Source of the DNA: Alphaproteobacteria bacterium
GTDB lineage: Bacteria > Pseudomonadota > Alphaproteobacteria > Puniceispirillales > Puniceispirillaceae
Length of the DNA: 64,000 nucleotides
Direction of reading: 5' to 3'
Assembly: GCA_022425485.1 (NCBI GenBank)
Contig: JAKMFL010000010.1
Span: 1-64,000, forward strand
Part shown: positions 1 through 9,216 of the stretch, piece after piece
Layout of the letters: every line of letters begins with the position of its first letter
How positions within the stretch are numbered: the first letter of the stretch is position 1
Notes under the pieces: generated by a model
Databases searched by the model: none
Told to the model about the DNA's origin: nothing
What the model saw: the letters and a program-made list of their open reading frames with translations, nothing else
Program-made: the position numbers and the translations under genes

Positions 1-741
1 AGGGATAATGCCAGCAGGGGTTACGAAGTTTTATATAAAACAGAGTTCGGGGCAGTAGATGTAGGAACCAGTCAGGCATCATGGCAGCTTAATGATACTC
101 AATTCTCTATGAAGGGCATGTTTAAATCTGATGGCCTGACAGCATTATTTGCTGAATTTAAGGGGTTTATAAGCGTAAAAGCGGTAAAGCAGGGGCAAAA
201 CTGGCAAGGGCAACAGATTGATATGGCCAGTATCTATAAATCAAAATCAAGAACCTCTGAAACCTCTTGGTTGCCTGACGGGGCAATAGCCACCACTAAG
301 CTTGCCCCCCCTTTGGACTTGGATGAAGTTTATCCGCTTGATGAGGATATGAAGCGCGGTGTCACTGACCCCTTTAGCGCTGTGATGACCATGCTTGATC
401 GTCTTAAAGCTGGCGAGCCTTGTATTGGCACCTTCCAAATTTATGATGGCAGAAGAAGAGCCGAGCTATATTTCACTGATTTTGGGTTTGAAATAGTCGA
501 AAAAGACCGAGATTTTGGATATCAAGGAAAGGCGATAATTTGCGGCGTAGAGACTAAGCCTCTAGGGGGGCATAGGCTAAAATCACGTTTTAGGAAGGAT
601 GATGGCGGCAAGCCTAGAACCATGGCCTATGTCGCTGACCTCGGCAATGGGGTGCTTGTGCCTGTTCGGTTCGAGACAAACCTATTTTTTGGACGCTTAG
701 TAACCCGTCTAAATATGCGCCAATCGAAGTTTGAGAAATAG
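1..741 (+). CDS. DUF3108-like protein, 5' end truncated by window
   Basis: Frame 1 is open from base 1 (RDNASRGYEVLYKTEFGAVDVGTSQASW...), so the real start lies upstream of the listed ORF start at 109; pattern resembles the DUF3108 family. Confidence 0.6.
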   Translation, partial: RDNASRGYEVLYKTEFGAVDVGTSQASWQLNDTQFSMKGMFKSDGLTALFAEFKGFISVKAVKQGQNWQGQQIDMASIYKSKSRTSETSWLPDGAIATTKLAPPLDLDEVYPLDEDMKRGVTDPFSAVMTMLDRLKAGEPCIGTFQIYDGRRRAELYFTDFGFEIVEKDRDFGYQGKAIICGVETKPLGGHRLKSRFRKDDGGKPRTMAYVADLGNGVLVPVRFETNLFFGRLVTRLNMRQSKFEK

Positions 742-745
742 CATA

Positions 746-1273
746 ATGATTAAACTCAAAAAGGCGCTTTTAGTTTGTTTTATTTTAGTCTCCCCCGCCC
801 TTATGGCGGCAACAGAGGGTAGGTATGAGCGCGGTCAAAACCTAATTTTTATAGGGGAGGGGGCCTTAAAAGTATTTTTGTGGCGGGTATATGATGTTCG
901 CTTGCTGTCTGATAACCAGAAATTTTCTTGGAATAATGACCTAGTCTTAGAATTTGATTATCAGCGGGCGTTGAAAAAGAACGCGGTAATTGAGGCTTCT
1001 GTCAAAGAAATGCGCAGGCAGAAAGGGGTTACTGAAAAACAGTTAAGCAAATGGCAGAACTATCTTCAGCTAGCTATAAAACCAGCTGAAAAGGCAACAA
1101 AAGCAAGCCTATATTGGACAGCTGAGGGCAGAATCACCTTTTATTATGATGGCGTAAAAACGGTTACTATTGATGATGCGGATTTTGCGCGCGCATTCCT
1201 GAATATCTGGCTTGGGCCGGATACATCAGAGCCAGAGCTTCGGCGCGCTTTATTAGGTAAGAACGCAAATTAA
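746..1273 (+). CDS. Secreted chalcone-isomerase-like domain protein
   Basis: ORF with signal peptide (MIKLKKALLVCFILVSPALMA); CHI-like pattern YDVRLLS...FDYQRALKK; start moved from TTG 731 to ATG 746. Confidence 0.55.
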   Translation: MIKLKKALLVCFILVSPALMAATEGRYERGQNLIFIGEGALKVFLWRVYDVRLLSDNQKFSWNNDLVLEFDYQRALKKNAVIEASVKEMRRQKGVTEKQLSKWQNYLQLAIKPAEKATKASLYWTAEGRITFYYDGVKTVTIDDADFARAFLNIWLGPDTSEPELRRALLGKNAN

Positions 1274-1304
1274 ATGAAAAACCAATATAACATTATGTAT
1301 CGGG

Positions 1305-1434
1305 AAAAAAAATTAAGGCCGTCACAAACTTGGGGGAGGAACAGTGTGACGGCCTTGATTTAAAAAAAAGCTTTGGGGAAAACTTTGTTTTGGTGTGAGG
1401 GGTGTTGGCGCCCGGGCACCTACCGTCCCCCACA
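1305..1434 (-). ncRNA. Candidate small RNA or structured 3'UTR: 5' hairpin, linker, intrinsic terminator with anti-SD loop
   Basis: Minus strand: TGTGGGGG/CCCCTCACA stem enclosing GGTGC-CCGG-GCGCC, then AAGGCCGTCACA-(CTGTTCCTCCCCCAAGTT)-TGTGACGGCCTT-AATTTTTTTT. G-U pairs on minus become A-C mismatches on plus. Confidence 0.5.
1315..1356 (-). terminator. Intrinsic terminator hairpin (12-bp perfect stem, U-run on minus strand)
   Basis: AAGGCCGTCACA (1315-1326) and TGTGACGGCCTT (1345-1356); A-run at 1305-1312 gives the minus-strand U-run. Confidence 0.7.
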
Positions 1435-1508
1435 ATTTTAATTTAGTCTGCTACCCTGCTTCTAAATAGTGCTATAAATAACGCCCCGTGATGCAAAAAA
1501 CGCATCAC

Positions 1509-1955
1509 CTAAGCGCTGGTCGTTAGGATGGCAATACCAACCAAAACCAAAACTAGGGATGTTCTAGCAATATATGGGATGGCATTCATAATTTTGGGAT
1601 TTGGCGGCACGCCTTTTTTGGCGCTGTCACTCAGGTGAATATTCAAAAAGCAGATTACCAGCAGTAAGGCACTTGCTCCCAATAATTTTAAATGAAAAGC
1701 CCAGCCTAAATTAAAGCCACCATAAAGCTGATAGGTGAGGGCAATGCCGGTGCCCCATAAGATAATAATGGCAACAAGTCCCAATTTAGCGAGGGTCATC
1801 ATGGTTGCTTGAACGGGCGGGGCAGGCGGCATCCCTGCCTTTTGGTGGTTTTTAGCCAAGATGCTGTTGCCGACGCCAAGACCACCTGCCAAAAACAAAG
1901 CAAGATAGTGAAAAAACTTTAAAATAACGATACTGCTCATGATATTTCCCCTCAT
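1509..1955 (-). CDS. Small integral membrane protein, ~4 TM helices
   Basis: Hydrophobic ORF; likely start at MSSIVILKFF (internal Met); no firm family call. Confidence 0.55.
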   Translation of the reverse strand: MRGNIMSSIVILKFFHYLALFLAGGLGVGNSILAKNHQKAGMPPAPPVQATMMTLAKLGLVAIIILWGTGIALTYQLYGGFNLGWAFHLKLLGASALLLVICFLNIHLSDSAKKGVPPNPKIMNAIPYIARTSLVLVLVGIAILTTSA

Positions 1956-2100
1956 AAACCCTAAAATGCACCCCTCTTATATCCACTGCATCAGTTATTA
2001 TGAATATGGTCAATGGCGGACAAATATTATTTTTAGTGAAAAAATATGCTAGCTTCATGATTTATTGGGCTAAGCTAGGCAGGGCTACAATCTTTGACGA

Positions 2101-3183
2101 GTGAAAAAATTGATGAAAATATTTGCCATATTATCCCTTTATTTCAGCGTTTTTCTGTTTTCTTTCAATGGGCTTTCAGCAGAGCTTACCTATAAGCTTG
2201 AAAAAATAGGTGATGCTATTTCCCATCCATGGGGGATGGCTGCGTTCAGCGATAATAGCTGGCTGGTCACGTCGCGTTCGGGCAGCCTATTTAAAATTAA
2301 TATTCAAAGCGGTATCCAGCAGAAAATAGAAAATATCCCAGAAGTGTTTGCCAGAAAACAGGGCGGTTTGCTAGATGTGGCGGTTTCTGGCGGGGATATC
2401 TATCTGTGTTTTAGCCGGCCTCAAAACGGGGGCGCAGCAACCGCGCTCTATAAGGCACAGCTAGAGGGCGGAGCTTTGCGCGGCGGGGAATTCCTCTTTA
2501 CCTCCAATCAGGTTTCGCGCTCTGGCCGACATTTTGGGTGTCGCATCGCGTTTGATGATCGCTATATTTATCTTAGCCTTGGGGATCGTGGTGCGCGGGA
2601 AAGTGCCCAAGATAGCACGCTCTATGCAGGCGGGATTATTCGTTTGAATAGGGATGGACAGCTGGCTCCAGCGGCTAGATCTGGTTGGCTGGCGGGTGTG
2701 TTTACAAAAGGCAATCGCAATCCGCAAGGCATGGCAATACATCCACAAACAGGCGCGATATGGGCGCATGAACATGGCCCAAAGGGCGGGGATGAGGTGA
2801 ATATTCTCAAAACTGGTGCAAATTATGGCTGGCCGCTTCTAAGCTATGGGCGAGAATATTTTGGGGGAAAAATTGGCGATGGCCGGACAAAAGCCCAAGG
2901 ATATACAGACCCTGTCTGGGTATGGGTTCCCTCTATCGCTCCTTCTGGCATGGCTTTTTATGACAAGGATATGTTTTCTGAGTTCAAAGGTGGTTTGCTG
3001 GTCGGCTCCCTGAAATTTCGTGAGCTTTATCATATACAGCTGGAAAATGGGCTGCCAGTGTCCGAGCAAGCCTATTTAAAGCGAAAAATTGGGCGCATCC
3101 GTGATGTTGCTGTAGCAAGTGATGGCAGTATCCTCTTGCTTAGTGATGAGGCAAATGGCGGGGTTTACCGCTTATATCGTTAA
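2101..3183 (+). CDS. PQQ-dependent sugar dehydrogenase (soluble aldose/glucose dehydrogenase family)
   Basis: Signal peptide; HPWGMA..., EHGPKGGDEVNILKTGANYGWPLLSYGREY motif. Confidence 0.85.
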   Translation: MKKLMKIFAILSLYFSVFLFSFNGLSAELTYKLEKIGDAISHPWGMAAFSDNSWLVTSRSGSLFKINIQSGIQQKIENIPEVFARKQGGLLDVAVSGGDIYLCFSRPQNGGAATALYKAQLEGGALRGGEFLFTSNQVSRSGRHFGCRIAFDDRYIYLSLGDRGARESAQDSTLYAGGIIRLNRDGQLAPAARSGWLAGVFTKGNRNPQGMAIHPQTGAIWAHEHGPKGGDEVNILKTGANYGWPLLSYGREYFGGKIGDGRTKAQGYTDPVWVWVPSIAPSGMAFYDKDMFSEFKGGLLVGSLKFRELYHIQLENGLPVSEQAYLKRKIGRIRDVAVASDGSILLLSDEANGGVYRLYR

Positions 3184-3206
3184 ACAGGCCCGCGGGGAAA
3201 CGGCTG

Positions 3207-4316
3207 CTATTTCAAGCCGTGCAGGCTGGCCATCTCTGATATCAATGTTTCTTGTAGCTGGTTAAAACGCGCTTCTGGTTGCTGTCCTTTGATGCGGGCG
3301 CCCAACGGGTCTTCTGCGGTGATGGCAGAGCCACTCATTGTCTGTAGCACTGCATGGCCGCAAAAAGGGACATGCGCTTCTGAATAGCCGCCTTCATGTG
3401 CCATAACCAGCTTGCCACCTGTCTGTTCCATAAGCATGTCTGTCAGCATGGCAAAATCAGCGGCGCCTAAAAGCATCCGTGAAAGCGGGTCAACCCCAGA
3501 CGCATCGAAACCACAAGCGACAATAACGATATCAGCTTTAAAGGCCGCTAATTTTGGTAAGACAAGCTGCTCAAACGCCGCTTTGTAGGCGGTTGTGCCG
3601 CCGCCGGGCATAAGCGGTATATTCATATTTGAAAAAGGCGCATTATCCCCGCCTGTATGTTTTGCATCGCCGGTATCAAGGGGGTAGTTGCGCTCTTGAT
3701 GCAGAGAGATGGTCAGCACATCTGGGTCATCATAGAAAATATGTTCCGTGCCGTTTCCGTGATGCACATCCCAATCAACGATTGCAACGCGTTCTGCCTT
3801 GCCAGCTTTGCGGGCCGCGTTCACTGCAACAGCGATATTGTTCAGCAAACAAAATCCATTTGGATAATCTGGCAGGCAATGATGACCGGGGGGGCGCGAA
3901 AGCGCATAGGCATTTTTATGCTTGCCAGACAAAACTGAAAATAGAGCCTCTATCACCAGTCCCGTTGATAGGCTGGCTATCTCAAACCCACCCGGGCCAA
4001 AAGGCGTGCGCAGACCAAGATTACCACCTGCCTTATCTGACAGGGATTTGAACGCATCCAGATAGGCTTTTGGATGGACAAGACGCAGCGCCTCCATTGG
4101 GGCTAGAGCATAGGGGTTTAAGCATTCTAGGTCATCTTGCAGGCCGGTGACCTCGATTAAATTTTTCATGCGCCTTTTTGTTTCTGGCGCCTCAGGCAGA
4201 AATCCAGTGCTTGTTGGCTCTACCAAATCGCCAACAGGCAACAGAAAGGCATAATTGCCAGCTCCATGCCAAAAACATTTCTCGTGCCAGAAAAATCCCG
4301 TTTTTTGTGTACTCAT
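3207..4316 (-). CDS. Histone deacetylase family protein (acetylpolyamine amidohydrolase-like)
   Basis: SRPPGHHC...NGFCLLNNIAVAV...VAIVDWDVHHGNGTEHIFY, Zn-site motifs of the HDAC superfamily. Confidence 0.9.
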   Translation of the reverse strand: MSTQKTGFFWHEKCFWHGAGNYAFLLPVGDLVEPTSTGFLPEAPETKRRMKNLIEVTGLQDDLECLNPYALAPMEALRLVHPKAYLDAFKSLSDKAGGNLGLRTPFGPGGFEIASLSTGLVIEALFSVLSGKHKNAYALSRPPGHHCLPDYPNGFCLLNNIAVAVNAARKAGKAERVAIVDWDVHHGNGTEHIFYDDPDVLTISLHQERNYPLDTGDAKHTGGDNAPFSNMNIPLMPGGGTTAYKAAFEQLVLPKLAAFKADIVIVACGFDASGVDPLSRMLLGAADFAMLTDMLMEQTGGKLVMAHEGGYSEAHVPFCGHAVLQTMSGSAITAEDPLGARIKGQQPEARFNQLQETLISEMASLHGLK

Positions 4317-4407
4317 AACGCAGTTACCTCTTGACCAAGACCCTGTAAAACAGGTCTGTATAAAAGGTAATCAAAGAAAGCGGCCGCGTCATTAAGAGAC
4401 TTTATCC

Positions 4408-5607
4408 ATGCGTGTATTTACCAAACCCTTTACCCAGCAAGAAGCGATACCAGATGCCGGTATTCAACAAGCTATAGAGATTTTAAAGCATGGCCGTTTG
4501 CACCGCTATAATGTCGCCGCAGGAGAGGCATCAGAGGTAAGCTTGCTGGAGCAAGAATATGCCAGCTGGCAGGGCTCGCGCTATTGTATTGCAACGGCTT
4601 CTGGCGGTCAGGCCATACAGCTGGGGCTTCGGGTTTGCGGGGTAAAACCAGACGATAAGGTGCTGGCAAATGCCTATACGCTTGCCCCTGTTCCGGGCGC
4701 TATCCATGGCATAGGCGCGCTTCCAGTTTTAGTAGAGATTGACACAGATTATCATATTGATTTATCGCATCTGGACGAAATGGCGCGTCGCAGCGGGGCT
4801 AAAACTTTGCTGCTGTCCCATATGCGTGGCCATATTGCCGATATGGAAGCTTTAATGGCGATAGCCCGCACCTATGATATCAAAGTAGTGGAAGATTGTG
4901 CGCATACGATGGGTGCCAAATGGCAGGGCAAGCGTTCTGGTAATTTTGGGCATGTTGCGGCTTTTTCTACGCAAACCTATAAACATATGAATTCAGGTGA
5001 GGGCGGGTTTTTAACAACAGATGATGATGAAATGGCTGCACGCGCTATTATTCATTCAGGCTCTTATATGCTGTATGATCGCCATGGCACCTTGCCGCCT
5101 GATGAGGTATTTGAAAAAATTAAGCTGGAAGCTGCTAATTTTTCCTGCCGGATGGATAATTTACGTGCCACCATTATTCGCAGCCAGATGCCCCATCTAG
5201 AACAGAATATTCAGAGGTGGAATCGCCTTTATGATACGCTCTTTAGCGCTTTTGCGGTAATAGAGGGCATTGATATTCCCAAACGTCGTCAAGCTGAGTT
5301 TTATGTTGGCTCGTCGATACAATTTAGACTTAATGCGCTTGCCCCTAACGATATTCCGGCCTTTCTAGAACGCTGTGCAAGACGCGGCGTAGAGCTGAAA
5401 TGGTTTGGAGCAGACCAGCCCGCTGCATTTACTAGCCGTTATGATAGTTGGCGCTATATCAAAGAGTTGCCCGAGCTGCCCGCAACTAAAGCGGCGTTGG
5501 AAAAGACCGTTGATATGCGCATTCCGCTTACCTTCGATACAGATGACTGCAAAATTATTGCTGAAATCATTGCAGATGAAGTTGCCCCCTTTGTAATGGA
5601 AGCTTGA
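4408..5607 (+). CDS. DegT/DnrJ/EryC1/StrS family PLP-dependent aminotransferase
   Basis: VVEDCAHTMGAKW...FSTQTYKHMNSGEGGFL PLP-lysine region. Confidence 0.85.
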   Translation: MRVFTKPFTQQEAIPDAGIQQAIEILKHGRLHRYNVAAGEASEVSLLEQEYASWQGSRYCIATASGGQAIQLGLRVCGVKPDDKVLANAYTLAPVPGAIHGIGALPVLVEIDTDYHIDLSHLDEMARRSGAKTLLLSHMRGHIADMEALMAIARTYDIKVVEDCAHTMGAKWQGKRSGNFGHVAAFSTQTYKHMNSGEGGFLTTDDDEMAARAIIHSGSYMLYDRHGTLPPDEVFEKIKLEAANFSCRMDNLRATIIRSQMPHLEQNIQRWNRLYDTLFSAFAVIEGIDIPKRRQAEFYVGSSIQFRLNALAPNDIPAFLERCARRGVELKWFGADQPAAFTSRYDSWRYIKELPELPATKAALEKTVDMRIPLTFDTDDCKIIAEIIADEVAPFVMEA

Positions 5608-5629
5608 TGAGGCCAGCTTGTTGTTTGTG

Positions 5630-5896
5630 CTAGCCTAGCCGGTAGCGAACCCGGCATTTATGTCGAAGCTGGCGAACCACTTTGCCATCTGGGGTTGCGG
5701 CGGTTACGTGCCCACATTCAAAACAGGTGATTTGCCAATTGGTGCCTTCATTATCAAAGACGGTTTTATAAGCAGAAGCATCAGAGCCGCAATTTGGGCA
5801 GGCCACTTTTTCATAAGGGGCACTCTCATGAGGGGCAGGCTCATAAGGAATAGAGGGGCCCGAAATTTGATTGCGTCCTTGTCTTGATGTTGTCAT
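5630..5896 (-). CDS. Small zinc-ribbon protein
   Basis: CPNCGSD...CFECGH paired CxxC motifs. Confidence 0.5.
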   Translation of the reverse strand: MTTSRQGRNQISGPSIPYEPAPHESAPYEKVACPNCGSDASAYKTVFDNEGTNWQITCFECGHVTAATPDGKVVRQLRHKCRVRYRLG

Positions 5897-6102
5897 GCCG
5901 TCTTTTTATCCCGTTTTTAGGTGAGCAAGCCGAATAAGCGCCTATATTTATCATCCTATCCTTTCCCTTAAATGACAAGTATCACCGCTTCGCTAAAAAC
6001 AATCTTGCTTCTTTCAAGCTTCCTTAAGGGGTGATTTGCATTGCGCAGACACAGGCTGCTAGCCTATATGAATAACGCACCCTAGCTAAATGGAGAAAAA
6101 TT

Positions 6103-6417
6103 TTGAGCAAAGGACAGCGATATAATTTAGGCCATTATATAATGGGCGCGATGGCCATTATGGGTGTTGTTGGTTGGGTGATGCTGGTAGTGCCAGAGTT
6201 ACATTTTGTCTATAAGCAGGTGATCCCTGTGCTTGGTACTGGCAAATATATCGCTTTTCTGGTGATGGGAATGGCAATGTTCTTGTGCATGCCGATAGTC
6301 CTGACACGTAAAGCCTTTATGTTGTTACTGCCAGCTAAATGCCAAACCTTATTAGAAAAACTGGTGATGGGGCTTTTTTGTGTCCTTTCAATCGTGATTT
6401 CACGAAGCTTTATGTAG
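6103..6417 (+). CDS. Small membrane protein of unknown function
   Basis: 104 aa, ~3 hydrophobic segments; TTG start after GGAG-like RBS. Confidence 0.45.
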   Translation: MSKGQRYNLGHYIMGAMAIMGVVGWVMLVVPELHFVYKQVIPVLGTGKYIAFLVMGMAMFLCMPIVLTRKAFMLLLPAKCQTLLEKLVMGLFCVLSIVISRSFM

Positions 6418-6453
6418 TGGGCCTTGTAAGGGCGGAAAAGAAAGGGCTGCTTT

Positions 6454-7251
6454 ATGCCAGCTAAAGCAAGAGAGCTATATTCGGCCCAATTAAACTGGTA
6501 TCTGTTCAAGCCGACACAAGTGATTTTCGCCCAATTTTGGCAATTTATCCGCAAAGCTATGGCAGACAAAAACTATAACACTGAACAGCATTTATTTAAT
6601 GACGGGCAAACAGCGCTTAGCCTTGCTAGGCAAGAACGTCTGATGCTAGGGCAAATGTGCAGCCTAACCTATTCTAAATGCACGCCCGAGCTACCGACCT
6701 ATATTGGCAGTTATATTCTAGATGATGCGGCGCTTACAGCTGGATATTATCGAAGCGTTATTATCACCTCTAACCGGTTAAAGGGACAAAAGCTCAGCGT
6801 GCTAGAGCCCGCAAAACTAACTGCGGCCATTAGTGAGCCAGACAGCTTTTCTGGACGATTTGCGCTTTATCAAGCTTTAACAGGTGGTTTTGCCCCCTGT
6901 AATTTTGCTAAAACCATCCAAACAGGGGCGCATTTTAATACGCTGAAGGCAGTAGCATCAGCCAGTGCCGATATTGGCGCTATTGATTGTTTGACATGGC
7001 GCATTTTTACAACATTTTTTCCCGAAGCTGTTGCGCAGGTGACTATCGCAGGGTACAGCCCACAAATGGCTGGCCCCCCTTTGGTTAGCGGCTTTGCGGC
7101 AGACAGCAGAAGGTTTGCTGATTTAACAGACACACTAGATGCGGCGTTTACCGATAGCCTGATTTGTGAGCAGATGGCCATGCTGGGTATTTTGGGATAT
7201 GCATCGCTTGAGCACATCCATTATACTGCATTTGAGGGATGTGAAATCTGA
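6454..7251 (+). CDS. PhnD-like periplasmic-binding-fold protein
   Basis: SGRFALYQAL...GAHFNTLKAVASASADIGAIDCLTW pattern of phosphate/phosphonate SBP-like proteins; possible internal start at 6559. Confidence 0.55.
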   Translation: MPAKARELYSAQLNWYLFKPTQVIFAQFWQFIRKAMADKNYNTEQHLFNDGQTALSLARQERLMLGQMCSLTYSKCTPELPTYIGSYILDDAALTAGYYRSVIITSNRLKGQKLSVLEPAKLTAAISEPDSFSGRFALYQALTGGFAPCNFAKTIQTGAHFNTLKAVASASADIGAIDCLTWRIFTTFFPEAVAQVTIAGYSPQMAGPPLVSGFAADSRRFADLTDTLDAAFTDSLICEQMAMLGILGYASLEHIHYTAFEGCEI

Positions 7252-7343
7252 TAGCGTTTGCGTTTTTGAGAATTCCTTTTATTCTCTTAGCCGAAAACAT
7301 GGGTTGGTTTTGTTAAGTAACTGTTTTTTTGAAGGTGGTTTTA

Positions 7344-8042
7344 ATGTCTGGTGCTAGATTTTTTCCAATAATTATTGGCGGATTCCTGCTGACATCGTGT
7401 TCTGGGACGGATTGGCTAGAAAGTTTGGAAGCGCAAACAGGGGTTTTGTTTGAAAGCTCGTCCAGCCAAACCGGAGATTTTATCGCTAGTGAAGATGAGG
7501 CCTATAGCTTGCAACTTGAAGTGCAGGATGTGGATATTCCCTATGGAGACAAGCTGTCTTTTTCTATGGTGTCCTTGCCTAGTTGGTTATCGCTAAGCCG
7601 CGATGGCTTGCTAAAAGGCACGCCCAAAAATGGAGATGTCGGGATGCATGAAATCACCGTACGGGTTACCGACAGGGCTGGAAAATCTGATGACGCTAAT
7701 TTTGTGATAGATGTGCTGAATACCAATGATAGCCCTAAATTTGTTACTAATAATTTGCCTCGCGCTGTGCAAGACAATGCTTATGAGGTGCAATTGGAAG
7801 TTGCCGATGATGATTTGCCGCATGGGGATGTGATGCGCTTTAACGCGGTCAACGCGCCTATATGGCTTACCGTGTCCAATGATGGCCTGATACAAGGCAC
7901 CCCTAAAAATGAAGATGTAGGCGAGCATGTGATAGCAATAGAGGTTTCTGATAAAGCTGGCGTGGCGATACAAAAAGAGTTTAAGGTCACCGCTGAAAAC
8001 ATCAATGATGCCCCTATATTCCTGTTAACGAAGAGAAAATAA
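7344..8042 (+). CDS. Lipoprotein with two cadherin/Ig-like (He_PIG-type) repeats
   Basis: Lipobox GGFLLTSC; two repeats ending LPSWLSLSRDGLLKGTPKNGDVG / APIWLTVSNDGLIQGTPKNEDVG. Confidence 0.65.
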   Translation: MSGARFFPIIIGGFLLTSCSGTDWLESLEAQTGVLFESSSSQTGDFIASEDEAYSLQLEVQDVDIPYGDKLSFSMVSLPSWLSLSRDGLLKGTPKNGDVGMHEITVRVTDRAGKSDDANFVIDVLNTNDSPKFVTNNLPRAVQDNAYEVQLEVADDDLPHGDVMRFNAVNAPIWLTVSNDGLIQGTPKNEDVGEHVIAIEVSDKAGVAIQKEFKVTAENINDAPIFLLTKRK

Positions 8043-8047
8043 AACGG

Positions 8048-9202
8048 ATGCCAGATAGCCCAAATCCTGAGATAGGTTTTGATGTGCCAGCCCGTGTTGG
8101 CATGGCTTTAGAAGAAGTGCAAACCCCTTGCTTAATCGTTGATTTAGACGCTTTTGAGGTTAATTTAGTGCGTATGCGCAAGCTAGCTGATGCCAGCAAT
8201 GTTGGGCTTCGTGCGCACGCGAAAATGCATAAATCTGTGGATGTAGCTAAACGCCAAATGGAGATTGGCGGCGCTATTGGCATTTGCTGTCAGAAAGTCT
8301 CTGAGGCAGAAGTATTTGCGCGGGCAGGCTTCGATAATATCCTGATAACAAATCAGGTTTGCGACCCGGTTAAAATCGACCGCATGGCAGCTTTCTGCCA
8401 CCCGGACAAGCGGATTATCTGTTGTGTTGATGATATAAAAAATGTGGCTGATTTATCTGCTGCGGCTACAAAACATCAAGCAATTATTGAATGTTTAGTA
8501 GAGTTGGAATGCGGAACCATGCGTTGCGGGGTGCGTGATTTAGACGTGCTGGTAAAAATAGCCCAAGCTATCGAGGCGGCGCCGGGGCTTAAATTCACTG
8601 GCCTGCAAGCCTATAATGGGCGGGTGCAACACCATCAGAGTTTTGATGACCGCAAAGGGGTAGAAGCCGATGTTGTCGCGATGAGCAAAAACGCTATCGC
8701 CGCGCTGAGAGAAGCAGGCTTGTCTTGCGAGATTGTCAGCGGCGGGGGCACTGGCTCTTTTACCTTTGAGGCAGACTCTGGACTGTTTAACGAAATTCAG
8801 TGCGGCTCTTATGCTTTTATGGATGCGGATTATGGCCGAATAGAAAATGCCGACGGCCAGCGCTTTGATACAGCCGAATGGCAAAATGCCTTATTTCTCT
8901 GGACAAGTATCGTCAGCACCGCACAAAAAGGACGGGCTGTTTGTGATGCAGGGCTAAAGGTACAATCAGTGGATAGCGGCTTGCCCGTAGTGTTCGACCG
9001 AGAAGGGCTGGTTTATACACAATGCTCGGATGAGCATGGAATTATTGCGGATGATGCTGGGATTTTAGCCGTAAATGACAAAATTAAGCTTGTCCCGGGC
9101 CATTGCGACCCAACCTGTAATTTACATGACTGGTATGTTTGCGTGCGCGGCGGTAAGGTAGAGGCGCTGTGGCCAGTTTCTGCGCGGGGCAAAGCGTTTT
9201 AA
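8048..9202 (+). CDS. DSD1 family PLP-dependent D-amino-acid (D-serine/D-threonine-type) dehydratase/aldolase
   Basis: TPCLIVDLDAFEVNLVRM...LRAHAKMHKS...ICCQKVSEAE...HCDPTCNLHDWYV. Confidence 0.85.
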   Translation: MPDSPNPEIGFDVPARVGMALEEVQTPCLIVDLDAFEVNLVRMRKLADASNVGLRAHAKMHKSVDVAKRQMEIGGAIGICCQKVSEAEVFARAGFDNILITNQVCDPVKIDRMAAFCHPDKRIICCVDDIKNVADLSAAATKHQAIIECLVELECGTMRCGVRDLDVLVKIAQAIEAAPGLKFTGLQAYNGRVQHHQSFDDRKGVEADVVAMSKNAIAALREAGLSCEIVSGGGTGSFTFEADSGLFNEIQCGSYAFMDADYGRIENADGQRFDTAEWQNALFLWTSIVSTAQKGRAVCDAGLKVQSVDSGLPVVFDREGLVYTQCSDEHGIIADDAGILAVNDKIKLVPGHCDPTCNLHDWYVCVRGGKVEALWPVSARGKAF

Positions 9203-9216
9203 AGGCAGGTATATTT

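Noticed and set aside
3629-4051. 140-aa ORF antisense to the HDAC gene
   Set aside because: HDAC frame has clear catalytic motifs; antisense ORF has no recognisable domain or RBS
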